From: Pedobacter cryophilus
GTDB lineage: Bacteria; Bacteroidota; Bacteroidia; Sphingobacteriales; Sphingobacteriaceae
Assembly: GCF_005116455.1 (NCBI RefSeq)
Contig: NZ_SWBP01000002.1
Span: 806,001 to 870,000, forward strand
Direction of reading: 5' to 3'
Length of the DNA stretch: 64,000 nucleotides
Of this stretch, positions 1 to 8,363 are shown piece by piece (the stretch's first letter is position 1; every line of letters begins with the position of its first letter). The translations under genes were made by a program, and so were the position numbers. A model generated the notes under the pieces. It had not been told where the DNA came from, searched no databases, and saw nothing but the letters and a program-made list of their open reading frames with translations.

Positions 1-714
1 CAAGACGGTATCTTATACGAAACCGCAGGCGCATTAGGCAAAGGCGAACGCATTTTTATTACCGCAAAACTTCCTGATTATATCAGAGTGGGCTTTGATG
101 ATTTGATTGAGAAATATTTATTCTTAACCACTTCACACGATGGTTCGGGCAGTATAACCGCAGCTTTTACACCCATACGGGTAGTTTGTAACAATACCTT
201 AAATGCAGCATTAAAAAATAATAGCAATGGAATTAAAATAAAGCATACCAATAATGCCAAAGACAGGTTACAGCAGGCGCACCAATTAATGGGCATTAGT
301 AATGCTTTAGCAAACGAATTGGAACAGGTTTTTAACCATTGGTCGAAAGTTAGAATTACAGACCAAGAGGTTTTGAAATTAGTTCAACAAGCTATATCAC
401 CATCAAAAGAGGTATTGAGAAATGTTTTAGAAAAGAGAGAGGATGAAAATTCCACGCATTTTAAAAATATTTGCAACAACGTTTTGGAATATGCTTTTTC
501 TAATGAAACCCAGCAAACCCTAACCACTAAAGGAACTTTGTTTGGTGCATATAATGCCGTCACGGGTTATTATCAAAATGTAAAATCACATAAAAATGAA
601 GAACAGAAATTGAAATCCATTCATTTCGGAACAGGATTGCAAAGAACACAACAAGCTTTTAAACTTTGCGAAGCTTTCGCCAAAAATAAAGCTGAATTAC
701 CATTTTTTGTTTAA
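1..714 (+). CDS. DUF932 domain protein, 5'-truncated by the window edge
   Basis: The reading frame is open from base 1 (first residues QDGILYETAGALGKGERIF) to a TAA at 712-714, so the true start lies outside the window. The sequence matches the DUF932 (phage/plasmid-related TIGR03299-like) family, which is common in conjugative and integrative elements of Bacteroidota; its biochemical role is unknown. No signal peptide or membrane segment is visible, so it is probably cytoplasmic. A strong GNRA-loop terminator begins two bases after the stop. Together with the RadC gene downstream it suggests an element backbone rather than core chromosome. The family call is by recognition of sequence style and is fairly safe; the function is not known. 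Confidence 0.75.
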   Translation, partial: QDGILYETAGALGKGERIFITAKLPDYIRVGFDDLIEKYLFLTTSHDGSGSITAAFTPIRVVCNNTLNAALKNNSNGIKIKHTNNAKDRLQQAHQLMGISNALANELEQVFNHWSKVRITDQEVLKLVQQAISPSKEVLRNVLEKREDENSTHFKNICNNVLEYAFSNETQQTLTTKGTLFGAYNAVTGYYQNVKSHKNEEQKLKSIHFGTGLQRTQQAFKLCEAFAKNKAELPFFV

Positions 715-715
715 G

Positions 716-738
716 AAAAGGGCGAAAGCCCTTTTTTT
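716..738 (+). terminator. Intrinsic terminator of the DUF932 gene
   Basis: An 8-bp stem AAAAGGGC / GCCCTTTT closes on a GAAA tetraloop and runs into a T tract. It begins immediately after the DUF932 stop codon, in the expected orientation. Confidence 0.85.
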
Positions 739-748
739 ATTCGTCCGA

Positions 749-804
749 AGCCCCGCATTTTCTCGCTATTAATAATGATGATTAAAGCGAGAAAATACGG
801 GGCT
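749..804. repeat. 19-bp inverted repeat with 18-nt loop
   Basis: The left arm is 749-767 (AGCCCCGCATTTTCTCGCT) and the right arm 786-804; they are reverse complements except for one position. No T tract follows, so it is not an ordinary terminator. It lies in the gap between DUF932 and RadC genes (739-1049). The rest of that gap holds only a second, bulged inverted repeat (GGTTC/CGCCA near 902-915 against TGGCG/GAACC near 946-957) and no convincing reading frame. It may be a protein- or relaxase-binding site of the element, but this is inference. Confidence 0.6.
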
Positions 805-1049
805 GTTCATTGATGAGGAGGTTTAAAAGAGGGATTTTAAAAAGCGAATCAGACTTCATCGATTAAATTATCGCACAAAGATAGCCTCATTTAGGGATAC
901 AGGTTCGCTACGCCAAGGTCGTATTTGAAAAATGGGTATCCACTCTGGCGGAACCTCCACATTTTTAAAATCTCCACCTTGCCCTTAATCCCAATACAAG
1001 GCAGATGAAGCACCATAATTCATTCATTAAAAATTTAAAAAAGAAGATT

Positions 1050-1535
1050 ATGGAAAAGTTTCAAGAACCAGCAATAAACACACAAATCTCATTGTTTCAA
1101 GTTTCAGAAATCAGCGTAAGCTATAAACCGAAATTCAAGACTTCCGAAAGACCAAAAGTGATGACCTCAAAACAGGTTTATGACATTTTACAAAGTCATT
1201 GGGATAAAGATGTTTTAGAACTGAAAGAACAATTCAAAATCATGTTATTGAATAGAGCCAATAGAGTAATTGGTATTTATGAAGTTTCAAATGGTGGAAT
1301 GAGCGGCACTATTGCAGACCCCAAACTCATTTTCTCCACCGCATTAAAGACATGTGCAAGTAGCATCATTTTGAGTCATAATCATCCGTCAGGCAACTTA
1401 AAACCAAGTGATGCCGATAAAAGCATGACTCGAAAAATCAAAGCTGGAGGAGAATTATTAGATATTACAGTTTTAGACCATGTAATTATTACTGCTGAAG
1501 GATATTTTTCTTTTGCAGATGAAGGGATTTTATGA
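1050..1535 (+). CDS. radC: RadC-family JAB-domain protein (short mobile-element type)
   Basis: This protein of about 161 aa carries the RadC/JAB (MPN+) metalloprotease-like core. The zinc-binding signature SHNHPSG is at about residues 110-116, followed by the downstream D of the HxHPSG-x(n)-D pattern (KPSDADKS). The N-terminal helix-hairpin-helix part of full-length RadC is missing, as is usual for the short copies in Bacteroidota conjugative elements. An upstream ATG at 1005 is in frame, but it would add a basic stretch (MKHHNSFIKNLKKK) not typical of the family, so 1050 (MEKFQEPAI) is preferred. A role in DNA repair is historically assigned but unproven. Its location next to DUF932 supports a mobile-element origin. 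Confidence 0.85.
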   Translation: MEKFQEPAINTQISLFQVSEISVSYKPKFKTSERPKVMTSKQVYDILQSHWDKDVLELKEQFKIMLLNRANRVIGIYEVSNGGMSGTIADPKLIFSTALKTCASSIILSHNHPSGNLKPSDADKSMTRKIKAGGELLDITVLDHVIITAEGYFSFADEGIL

Positions 1536-1550
1536 TCCCTTCATCGTCTT
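1518..1550 (+). terminator. Terminator overlapping the radC stop codon
   Basis: An 11-bp perfect stem (GATGAAGGGAT at 1518-1528, ATCCCTTCATC at 1535-1545) overlaps the last codons and stop of radC and is followed by a short T/A-rich run. Bases 1551-1648 hold no recognisable feature. Confidence 0.6.
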
Positions 1551-1648
1551 TAAAAAATATATAATACAACCAATCCATAATTTTTATAAACCTTTATATT
1601 AGGAGAATACGCTCTACGGGTTACCCGAAATCGACACCTCAATATGAT

Positions 1649-1945
1649 TTAAAAAGTATAGCAATCAATAAAATCGAGCGCCATATGAATAATTAAGCCA
1701 ATAGCCACAATACGGGCTTTGGGAAAATATAGCAGTATAAAATATATTATTATAGCTATGTAAGAATGTAGAGGATGAAACCCAATGCTACATCTATTAG
1801 GGTCATATATTGGGGTGGCAATCAAATGGTCCAAATCCACCATCATCGTCGCTATCATAATAAGCCATGCTTTTGTGGCCATGTGCCGATAAAAAAAGAA
1901 AGAAAAAAGGGCTGGTACTATAAAGTGGAGTAATATATGGATCAT
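1649..1945 (-). CDS. Small membrane protein, DUF6122-like
   Basis: This 98-aa hydrophobic protein has about four membrane segments. Conserved polar motifs are VDLDHLIATPIYDPNRC and the His/Asp residues near the C-terminus (HMALDF, DCYTF). The pattern resembles the small DUF6122 family of Bacteroidota and, more distantly, YdjM-type membrane metal-dependent hydrolases, where such His/Asp pairs sit at the membrane face. Function is unknown. It stands alone on the minus strand, converging on radC and lying downstream of the multicopper oxidase with a terminator between. The family name is given from memory of the motif and should be treated as probable. Confidence 0.6.
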   Translation of the reverse strand: MIHILLHFIVPALFSFFFYRHMATKAWLIMIATMMVDLDHLIATPIYDPNRCSIGFHPLHSYIAIIIYFILLYFPKARIVAIGLIIHMALDFIDCYTF

Positions 1946-1997
1946 ATTGATCTTCTCAATTTATTTTTCAGGAAATAAAAGGATATAATCTCAAAAG

Positions 1998-2044
1998 AAA
2001 GACATAATAACACTCAAATAATTAGGTGCTATTATGTCTTTGCT
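1998..2044 (-). terminator. Terminator downstream of the multicopper oxidase
   Basis: A 12-bp stem (AAAGACATAATA at 1998-2009 with TATTATGTCTTT at 2030-2041) is extended inside by three more pairs. On the minus strand it is followed by a T-rich stretch. It lies about 100 bp past the oxidase stop and probably ends that transcript. Confidence 0.6.
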
Positions 2045-2148
2045 CCAATTTCATTCTATTTGTATAACCTCACATGGTTACGAACGCATACCTAACAGAA
2101 TTAATTTAAATAAGACTTCCTTATTAAATGTTTACTTTTTGAATTTGG

Positions 2149-4881
2149 CTAATAAGTAAAAGTCAATCCTCCGCCATAACCCATATCACTATCGTAATGG
2201 GTAGATAAGGAGAAATACTTAGTCACAATGTACCTCAAACCTCCCATGTATTCCTTGTCTGTGTTTCCCATTAAATTCATTCTTAATCTGCTTGTAAGTG
2301 GTATATCTTCCCGCATCAGTTGAAAACGTACTTTGCCTTTACTATCCAACCTTGCTTCTGCGGTAACCATCATAGGTAATATATACTGGAAACCTGCAAC
2401 AAATGCTTTTCTGTTAGCCTGATTGCTAAGTTGCCCAAAAAGATTTTTTTCTGTTTCATCACGTACGCTGTTATAGTGATAATCAAATCCCACAAATGGG
2501 AACAACCACTGCATTTTGCCAATATAACGCCCGAAATAAGTTTCACTTTCATTACCATGGTGGCTTTTTAAACCTAAACGCCACTCGGTAGATAATCTAT
2601 AACGGGTGTTGGCGAGCATCAACTCTCCATCACTACCATTGCTTTCCAATCCAACTGAGCCCATCAGATGAAACATGCGGTCATCACTGTTTAATTTTCT
2701 CTGGGCCAATTTGGGGTTTGGTATTTCTGGATTCGGCGGAGAATTTTCATAGCTGAATACCCTGCCCATTCCGCTCATCATGTGGTAAAGAATGTGGCAA
2801 TGAAAAAACCAATCGCCACTTTCTGTTGCGGCAAATTCAATGGTGTCTCGTTCCATCGGCATAATATCCAATACGTTTTTCATCGGAGCATTTTCGCCTT
2901 CGCTATTTATTACCCTAAAATCATGCCCATGCAAATGCATCGGGTGGCGCATCATACTGTTGTTGTACATAATTATGCGCAGGTTCTCCCCTTTTTTGAT
3001 CAAAATTTTATCAGATTCTGAAACTGTTTTATTATCCAAAGTCCACACATAACGGTTCATGTTGCCGGTAAGGTCGAATTTTAATTCTTTCCAAGGACCT
3101 TCGGGTAAAGTAGTTTTATTGGGGTCACGCAACATGTTATAATTCAACGTTACAATATCTGGACTTTCAGGAGCCATATTCATCCCTGCCATGCTATTGG
3201 TGTTTGGCATTTGCATCCCAGACTTACTTTTTTTATGATTCATGTGCATACCAGACATGATTTTACCTTCTCCAGAGTTTTTAATTTCTTCTGCACCAGT
3301 TATTTCAGGATACATCACCGTGTTCATATCCATGATCTGGTTCTGCATTTTCATCCCTTCCATCTCTATCATATTTCCCTGCATGTCCATCATCTCGTTC
3401 ATCATCTTCATCCCTGCAAAATACTTTAGCCGTGGCATTGCCCCCGCAGCCACTTTTTCGCCTGCTCCCAACCATAAAGAAGCGGATTTGGTCCGGTCTT
3501 CTGGGGTTACCAAAAACTCGTAACTTTTGTTTTCGGGAATGGTGACCACCACATCATAAGTTTCTGAAACGGCTATAATTAAACGGTCAACTTCTACGGG
3601 TTCTACATCATTACCATCTGTAGCTACAACAGTTATTTTACCGCCTGCATATTTTAGCCAAAAATAATCTGATGCGCCTGCATTGGCAATACGCAACCTA
3701 ACTTTATCACCAGCTTTAAACTGTGGCTGTTCATTTTGGTTTTTTCCGTTAAGCAGGAATGCATCATAATAAACATCACTCACATCCATAGCAGTCATGC
3801 GTTTCCATTCGTTGGCCACTTTGGTTTTAAAATGCCCGCCTTTGATGGCTTCAATATAACTTTGTGTTGCCCCTTTTTGGATAGCAAACCAGTCTGTGGC
3901 AGCATGAAGGCTACGGTCAACTTCTTTTGGGTTCATATTGGTCCATTCACTAATGATAAGAGGTAGCGTAGGGATATCCCATTCTGCTCTTTTATTCATG
4001 ATAAATGCACCGTACATTCCAATCTGTTCTTGTAAACCAGAATGGCTATGGTACCAATGGGTGCCATGTTGGATAATGGGAAAGTTATAAATATAGGTTT
4101 CTCCGGCTTTAATAGGCATTTGCGTAAGAAAAGGAACCCCATCTTCTTTGTTAGGTAAAAATAGCCCATGCCAGTGTAAAGATGTTTCTTCTTTTAATTT
4201 ATTGTGTACATAAATCAAAGCGGTATCGCCCTCTGTAAAAGTTAGGGTGGGCATCGGGATTTGTCCATTTACAGCAATAGCCCTTTTCGACTTACCACCG
4301 AAGGTTACCGTGGTATCTGCAACATATAAATCATAGCGTACGGTACGTGGAGAAAATTTGCTGGTCTTGTATTTAATACTCCCCAGATTTGCTTTTGCTA
4401 TTTTTATGTTTTCTGCATTGTTCCCGTCCATTTGCATGCCATCCATATTCATCATGCTTTTTGAATGTTCGGTTTGATCATCCATGGGCATTTTCATATC
4501 CCCTGAATGCGCTGGCATTTTAGCATCCGCTTTTTTCATAGGCATTTTCATCTTTTCTTTTGTGTCTGATGCCTTGGACTTTTGCGTTGGCATGTCCATG
4601 CCGTCCATTTTCATACCGTCCGTTTTAGGAGCCGGTTTTTTGGTTGGCATTTTTATTTTTTCCTTAGAGGTAGCAGGCTTTACCTTTGTTTTTTCAACTA
4701 CCAGTTTCATCCCGCATTTTGGGCAATTGCCGGGTTTACTTGCGTGAATTTCTGGATGCATTGGGCAGGTATAGCTTACTTCCTTTTTTTGTGTTTCGGT
4801 GGGTTTGGTATTCCCATTTTGCTGTGCAAACGAGACCTGCACCATGCAGATCATCAACATCATTATAATTGTTTTTTTCAT
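2149..4881 (-). CDS. Multicopper oxidase (CopA/PcoA type) with N-terminal metal-binding domain and C-terminal outer-membrane barrel
   Basis: 910 aa. A signal peptide (cleavage after VSFAQ) is followed by a heavy-metal-binding YTCPMHPEIH...CPKCGM domain at about 37-62 and a Met/His/Lys-rich linker (65-160) with many MKM and MDGM motifs. Cupredoxin domains follow, with all copper-ligand motifs: HWHG near 236, HWYHSHSG near 275, HPMHLHGHDF near 647 and FHCHILYHMM near 694. A second Met-rich insert lies at about 490-565. Residues from about 730 to the end look like a CopB/PcoB-type beta-barrel ending in an aromatic residue (LTFTY). It would oxidise Cu(I) to Cu(II) in the periplasm or at the outer membrane. 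The oxidase and barrel are normally two genes (copA and copB of the pco/cop system); here they are joined. The haem-binding gene lies four bases upstream, so they form one operon. Confidence 0.9.
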   Translation of the reverse strand: MKKTIIMMLMICMVQVSFAQQNGNTKPTETQKKEVSYTCPMHPEIHASKPGNCPKCGMKLVVEKTKVKPATSKEKIKMPTKKPAPKTDGMKMDGMDMPTQKSKASDTKEKMKMPMKKADAKMPAHSGDMKMPMDDQTEHSKSMMNMDGMQMDGNNAENIKIAKANLGSIKYKTSKFSPRTVRYDLYVADTTVTFGGKSKRAIAVNGQIPMPTLTFTEGDTALIYVHNKLKEETSLHWHGLFLPNKEDGVPFLTQMPIKAGETYIYNFPIIQHGTHWYHSHSGLQEQIGMYGAFIMNKRAEWDIPTLPLIISEWTNMNPKEVDRSLHAATDWFAIQKGATQSYIEAIKGGHFKTKVANEWKRMTAMDVSDVYYDAFLLNGKNQNEQPQFKAGDKVRLRIANAGASDYFWLKYAGGKITVVATDGNDVEPVEVDRLIIAVSETYDVVVTIPENKSYEFLVTPEDRTKSASLWLGAGEKVAAGAMPRLKYFAGMKMMNEMMDMQGNMIEMEGMKMQNQIMDMNTVMYPEITGAEEIKNSGEGKIMSGMHMNHKKSKSGMQMPNTNSMAGMNMAPESPDIVTLNYNMLRDPNKTTLPEGPWKELKFDLTGNMNRYVWTLDNKTVSESDKILIKKGENLRIIMYNNSMMRHPMHLHGHDFRVINSEGENAPMKNVLDIMPMERDTIEFAATESGDWFFHCHILYHMMSGMGRVFSYENSPPNPEIPNPKLAQRKLNSDDRMFHLMGSVGLESNGSDGELMLANTRYRLSTEWRLGLKSHHGNESETYFGRYIGKMQWLFPFVGFDYHYNSVRDETEKNLFGQLSNQANRKAFVAGFQYILPMMVTAEARLDSKGKVRFQLMREDIPLTSRLRMNLMGNTDKEYMGGLRYIVTKYFSLSTHYDSDMGYGGGLTFTY

Positions 4882-4885
4882 TTTT

Positions 4886-5350
4886 CTAGTTCCTTAATTC
4901 CAAACTGTCTTTAATAGTGTTGGCCCAATTTTTTATGCTCATTTTATCTTCTTTAGAAAGGATAGCTTCTTTATGTATCAGCGTGTAAGATGATAGTGGC
5001 ATAGTACCGTTATTTATACTATTAACTATAGATTTCAACTTACTTTGTTGCCGTCTATTAGAGTAGCTAGCAAACTCATCAAAATTCAGTCCGTTTTTAC
5101 CTTCCTTGATATGCGATGCCATCCACCAACTTCCAGGTTGGATATTTGCGTACCACGGATAACGAGTATTGTTGCTATGGCAATCATAACACGCAACACT
5201 CAATATCATCTGTACCTTTTTTGGCACCGAATATATTTTAGTGATAGAATTTTGATTAACCTGCCCGCTTTGGTTGCGGGCAGGTTGAATAAACTGAATA
5301 GCTATTATAATAATAAACAGGACTAATATTATAATCTTAACCCGTTTCAT
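4886..5350 (-). CDS. Haem-binding domain protein (membrane-anchored c-type haem)
   Basis: About 154 aa. An N-terminal membrane anchor (IIILVLFIIIIAIQF) is followed by a periplasmic haem-binding domain with the CxxCH motif (ACYDCHSN) and the usual aromatic-rich TRYPWYANIQPGSWW segment. This matches the Haem_bd family of Bacteroidota, often found beside copper and cytochrome genes. A GTG at 5386 would lengthen the protein but overlap the upstream gene; the ATG at 5350 places it 7 bp after that gene's stop and directly before the anchor. It probably passes electrons in the periplasm. The partner is not known, and cotranscription with the multicopper oxidase is inferred from spacing. Confidence 0.8.
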   Translation of the reverse strand: MKRVKIIILVLFIIIIAIQFIQPARNQSGQVNQNSITKIYSVPKKVQMILSVACYDCHSNNTRYPWYANIQPGSWWMASHIKEGKNGLNFDEFASYSNRRQQSKLKSIVNSINNGTMPLSSYTLIHKEAILSKEDKMSIKNWANTIKDSLELRN

Positions 5351-5357
5351 ATTTTGT

Positions 5358-5918
5358 TTAGTTAAGTTCTTCTTTAACAGCACCACAAGTTTCCATCGAC
5401 ATTCCTAAATAAGGATTGTGGATATCCTTGGTTTCGCTTAACCAACTAGCACCTTTATTGTTGTTATACATTGGGCAATTAGAATAATATAGTTTCTCGC
5501 CCGCTCCAGTAACTTTTACTAAGTCGTAAACGTCTTTGCTAAGTGTCTCAAAATGCTCACGTTGATGTCCAATATTGCCAGCATTGCTTCCTATATGTTC
5601 CGCGTGTTCTCTTGCGTCTGTTTGTATATCAGCAAAAATTTTTGCTTGGTCTGCGGTTAAACTTGATTTATCAAAACCGTCAAAAACTTTTACCAAGCCA
5701 TTTCCCGCATCTGCTGCTCCTTTGTCATCATCCTTTGCTAAAGCATTCTTCAGATTTAAATAGCCAGTTACAATACCTTTTAAAGGGTTGTCGGCTGTTG
5801 CTGCAGTTTCATTCATTGCCATATCCGTAGTTTCAGACGTTGCTTGTTTTGTGCCGTTACTGTTACAGGCTGCAAAGAATATAGTTGATAATGCGATGCT
5901 AAAAATTAAAGCTTTCAT
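5358..5918 (-). CDS. DUF3347 lipoprotein
   Basis: 186 aa with a lipoprotein signal (FFAAC, Cys at about 18), then a helical DUF3347 domain (NPLKGIVTGYLNLKNAL...). The C-terminal signature is CPMYNNNKGASWLS...NPYLGMSMETCG. Such modules recur in Bacteroidota copper and mercury resistance genes, sometimes fused to CusB-type membrane fusion proteins. The Cys/Met/His content suggests periplasmic metal binding. It shares the signature with the neighbour at 6080-6565, so the two are paralogues. It heads the tight run DUF3347, haem-binding, multicopper oxidase. Exact function is unknown. Confidence 0.8.
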   Translation of the reverse strand: MKALIFSIALSTIFFAACNSNGTKQATSETTDMAMNETAATADNPLKGIVTGYLNLKNALAKDDDKGAADAGNGLVKVFDGFDKSSLTADQAKIFADIQTDAREHAEHIGSNAGNIGHQREHFETLSKDVYDLVKVTGAGEKLYYSNCPMYNNNKGASWLSETKDIHNPYLGMSMETCGAVKEELN

Positions 5919-6079
5919 TTTGTATAATTTAAGATTTGAATTAAAAATTGTTGATTAATTATCTGCAGCATTTTTTTATAAAAAGGATTTTAAAAATCTT
6001 TTTTAATACTGCTTTTACATTTGTCATGATATTTTGGATTTCAAAAATCATTAGGGCAACAAATTTCGCCCCGATGATT

Positions 6080-6565
6080 TTATTTTAAGGTTTCCACTAC
6101 TTTTCCGCATGTGAGCATGGCGTTACCGTAGTAAGGGTTTTTTACGGATGAACTGCTACTTAACCAGTTTGCCTTTTTCATAGGACAATACATTTGGTAA
6201 ATGGGTTCAGTTGATAATTGGAAGTTCTTTGCCAAGGCTACCATAGATTCAGAAAGATCAGCGAAATTTGCTCTTTGACTTTTCAGGTCTTTACTTTCTG
6301 CTATTTTTCCGGCGTATTTTAAGAGTTCATCTCCGCTATTGCCAACTATTGCTTTTGCTTCGGGAGTATTTAACGCTGTAAGCAGTTCATTTGCTTTTGA
6401 GGAAGCAAGGTTTGCGTTGCCGCTTACCAAAGCATCTTTTATATTGTAATACAAAGGAAGTAAGGCAGTTGTCTCGGTCTTATGATTTGCGTGGTCATGT
6501 TGTGCAAACGCGGCTTGCGCCAAGGTGGTTGTAAATATAGCAACCATTAAAAATATCTTTTTCAT
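6080..6565 (-). CDS. DUF3347 exported protein (paralogue)
   Basis: 161 aa with a cleavable signal peptide (ending QAAFA) and a short His stretch (HDHANHKTE), followed by a DUF3347 helical domain. The C-terminal signature is CPMKKANWLSSS...NPYYGNAMLTCG. Unlike the neighbour at 5358-5918 it has no lipobox, so it is probably soluble in the periplasm. It is separated from that gene by 161 bp, so it may have its own promoter. A copper-related role is inferred from family context and neighbours. Confidence 0.8.
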   Translation of the reverse strand: MKKIFLMVAIFTTTLAQAAFAQHDHANHKTETTALLPLYYNIKDALVSGNANLASSKANELLTALNTPEAKAIVGNSGDELLKYAGKIAESKDLKSQRANFADLSESMVALAKNFQLSTEPIYQMYCPMKKANWLSSSSSVKNPYYGNAMLTCGKVVETLK

Positions 6566-6640
6566 TGTTATTGATTTAAATTGAATAATTATTTTGTCGG
6601 GTTAGAAGTTACTAAACCGAAAATAGTTAAAACAAAAAAA

Positions 6641-7120
6641 TCAAATCTGAAAACTTTGGATGGCTATACGAATGTCTGGTATGGGAGGATGGTGTCCTAA
6701 GACAAAGAATTTATTTGTAAAAACATTTGAACCAGCATCTAATATATTAAGACTGAAGAGGCCGGTTAAAATAGCAGGAAAAAAAACTGGATTTATTTCT
6801 GTGTAGGATGTTTGTGGAGATAATTTATCTGCCTTCGCAAATTTTACGGCTTCATCTTTACAGCAACTATCTGCGTCATTTTCATGATGCTCTACTTCTT
6901 TTTCGTGATGATGATTAGAAGATTTTGAAGTTTTATTTTCATGATGGTGTATTTCCTCTTCGTGATGATGACTCGCGGAACTTGCCGTTTTTTCTTGATG
7001 ATGGCTTGAATTAAACTCCATGTCCATACCCAAAGAACAAGCAAATACCACCATCGTATTCAAAAGAAACACAAATAGCAATAAGCTCGTTTTAATCTGT
7101 ATGGACAATTGATTTTTCAA
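6641..7120 (-). CDS. His-rich exported protein, HYC_CC_PP-like
   Basis: 159 aa. An N-terminal signal or anchor (LLLFVFLLNTMVVFACS) is followed by a very His-rich tract with repeated SHHHEEE, HHHENK and HHHEKE blocks. A CC motif (DSCCKDE) and a C-terminal HHPPIPDIRI segment follow. The CC and PP elements recall the HYC_CC_PP family of Bacteroidota copper loci, but the HYC element is not evident. The His blocks look like a metal-binding sponge. The frame has no ATG before the hydrophobic segment; the best start is TTG at 7120 (MKNQLSIQ), which is unusual. The alternative is the internal ATG at NTMVV, which would destroy the signal peptide. Confidence 0.6.
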   Translation of the reverse strand: MKNQLSIQIKTSLLLFVFLLNTMVVFACSLGMDMEFNSSHHQEKTASSASHHHEEEIHHHENKTSKSSNHHHEKEVEHHENDADSCCKDEAVKFAKADKLSPQTSYTEINPVFFPAILTGLFSLNILDAGSNVFTNKFFVLGHHPPIPDIRIAIQSFQI

Positions 7121-7430
7121 TGTGCAATCGAAAGTTATTTAAATCAAATATATAACTTCTTTCTTTAATGTTTGTTATATAATTTGAGGAATATGTTGCA
7201 AAATTTCGTTGATTATGGATGATCATGATTACAAATTGCGTGTTTTAGGTTAAAAAAGCTTTGAAGGAGATTCATCATTCTACATTTCATAATACTGAAA
7301 GGATTGTGCCTAATTCAGTTCATGTCGGTTTTGATTGTCGGTTAAATTAATTCGCATTGTCAAATAAAATAGTTGCAAAAAATCTTTTACTTCATATTAT
7401 TTAATGATTAAGTTTGATGTTTAAATAAAT
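7121..7430. other. Intergenic region between divergent genes
   Basis: 310 bp, A/T-rich, between the divergent His-rich gene and the outer-membrane protein gene. It should hold both promoters, but I see no convincing TTTG/TAnnTTTG pair with correct spacing, no stable hairpin and no small gene. Confidence 0.4.
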
Positions 7431-8096
7431 ATGGTCTTAAAACACTTGTTGTCAGCTTGTTTTGTATTTATAACAATTGAATCTTTTGCTCAAAACAAGA
7501 ACTCAACTGTTAACGAGGCCGTAAAAAAAAGAAAAAACGGATTTGCCATGACCACGGGATTAGCCGTGTTTTCACTTGCTGATGATGGTTTTAGCAGTTA
7601 TTCTACCAATGCCGCAGGAGAGAATGGTTTGTATTATAGGAGAGATTTCGGCAAGAGTTGGTATTTACAGACTGAACTGAATTTTCAGCGAAAATTTACG
7701 GATGTGCCTGTGCAAAACGAGAGTAATAAAATAAGGGTAATGGAACAGTTAGTGCAATTTCCAATTTCTGTTTTTGTAGGAAACCCAACTAAATATAACG
7801 CTAGTGCTATAAATTATTCATTTGGAGTAGGTGTATATGTTAGTAAGCCCACTAAACAGGAATACAGGTATGAGGCAGATTTTTCTAACCCAAACTTATA
7901 CACATCGCAAACAAATTATTACAAAGCCGGATTTTTATTTGACACAACAGTGCTATTTAATGCAACTGAAAAAGCAACGGTAAATATCGGTTTTCGGTCA
8001 ACATTTGATAGTTTTGACATTAAACCATCTAGCCTTAATAACACTTATTTATTTAGATCTTATCTTATTTATATCGGTTCGGCATTTAGGTGGTAA
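7431..8096 (+). CDS. Unknown outer-membrane beta-barrel-like protein
   Basis: 221 aa with a signal peptide (LLSACFVFITIESFAQ). The rest alternates hydrophobic and polar residues with many aromatics (YYRRDFGKSWYLQTELNFQRKF, INYSFGVGVYVS) and ends RSYLIYIGSAFRW, as expected for a small outer-membrane barrel with an aromatic C-terminus. It is the only plus-strand gene among the copper genes of 2-12.6 kb. No family is recognised, and no link to copper can be shown beyond position. Confidence 0.55.
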   Translation: MVLKHLLSACFVFITIESFAQNKNSTVNEAVKKRKNGFAMTTGLAVFSLADDGFSSYSTNAAGENGLYYRRDFGKSWYLQTELNFQRKFTDVPVQNESNKIRVMEQLVQFPISVFVGNPTKYNASAINYSFGVGVYVSKPTKQEYRYEADFSNPNLYTSQTNYYKAGFLFDTTVLFNATEKATVNIGFRSTFDSFDIKPSSLNNTYLFRSYLIYIGSAFRW

Positions 8097-8120
8097 GGTC
8101 TCATACTAAAATATACTATA

Positions 8121-8298
8121 CTATCCCTCTAAATCGACGAACCACTCCTCTGCCTGTTTAATTCCTTCTTTCAAAGCATCCTCTCTAGAAAGACTTTTTT
8201 CCGTTAATAATTTGCCTGCAATTTCCAATGCTTTTTCTTTAACGGCTGGTTTTAGATCGCTTAATTTGAGTTTAAATTCATCAAATATTTCTTTTCAT
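8121..8298 (-). pseudogene. Small conserved-looking protein with a broken start
   Basis: On the minus strand an open frame of 57 codons (KEIFDEFKLKLSDLKPAV... to EEWFVDLEG, stop TAG at 8123-8121) looks like a real small acidic/basic helical protein. It has no start codon: the frame is closed by TGA at 8297-8295. An ATG at 8298-8296 sits one base out of frame across a run of four A residues. Removing one A gives ATG-AAA-GAA and joins MKEIFDEF in frame. It is therefore either a one-base frameshift pseudogene or a sequencing error in the A run. I recognise the style from small unnamed Bacteroidota proteins but assign no function. Confidence 0.5.
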
Positions 8299-8363
8299 CA
8301 TTCAAATATTTTTACAGCCGAAATTCCCGACTGCGAGTTTAAAAATTATTCTTTCTCGCAAAG

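Noticed and set aside
3211-4747. Several plus-strand open frames rich in His, Ile and Phe opposite the multicopper oxidase
   Set aside because: They are the antisense reading of the Met/His-rich oxidase gene, with no starts or composition of their own.
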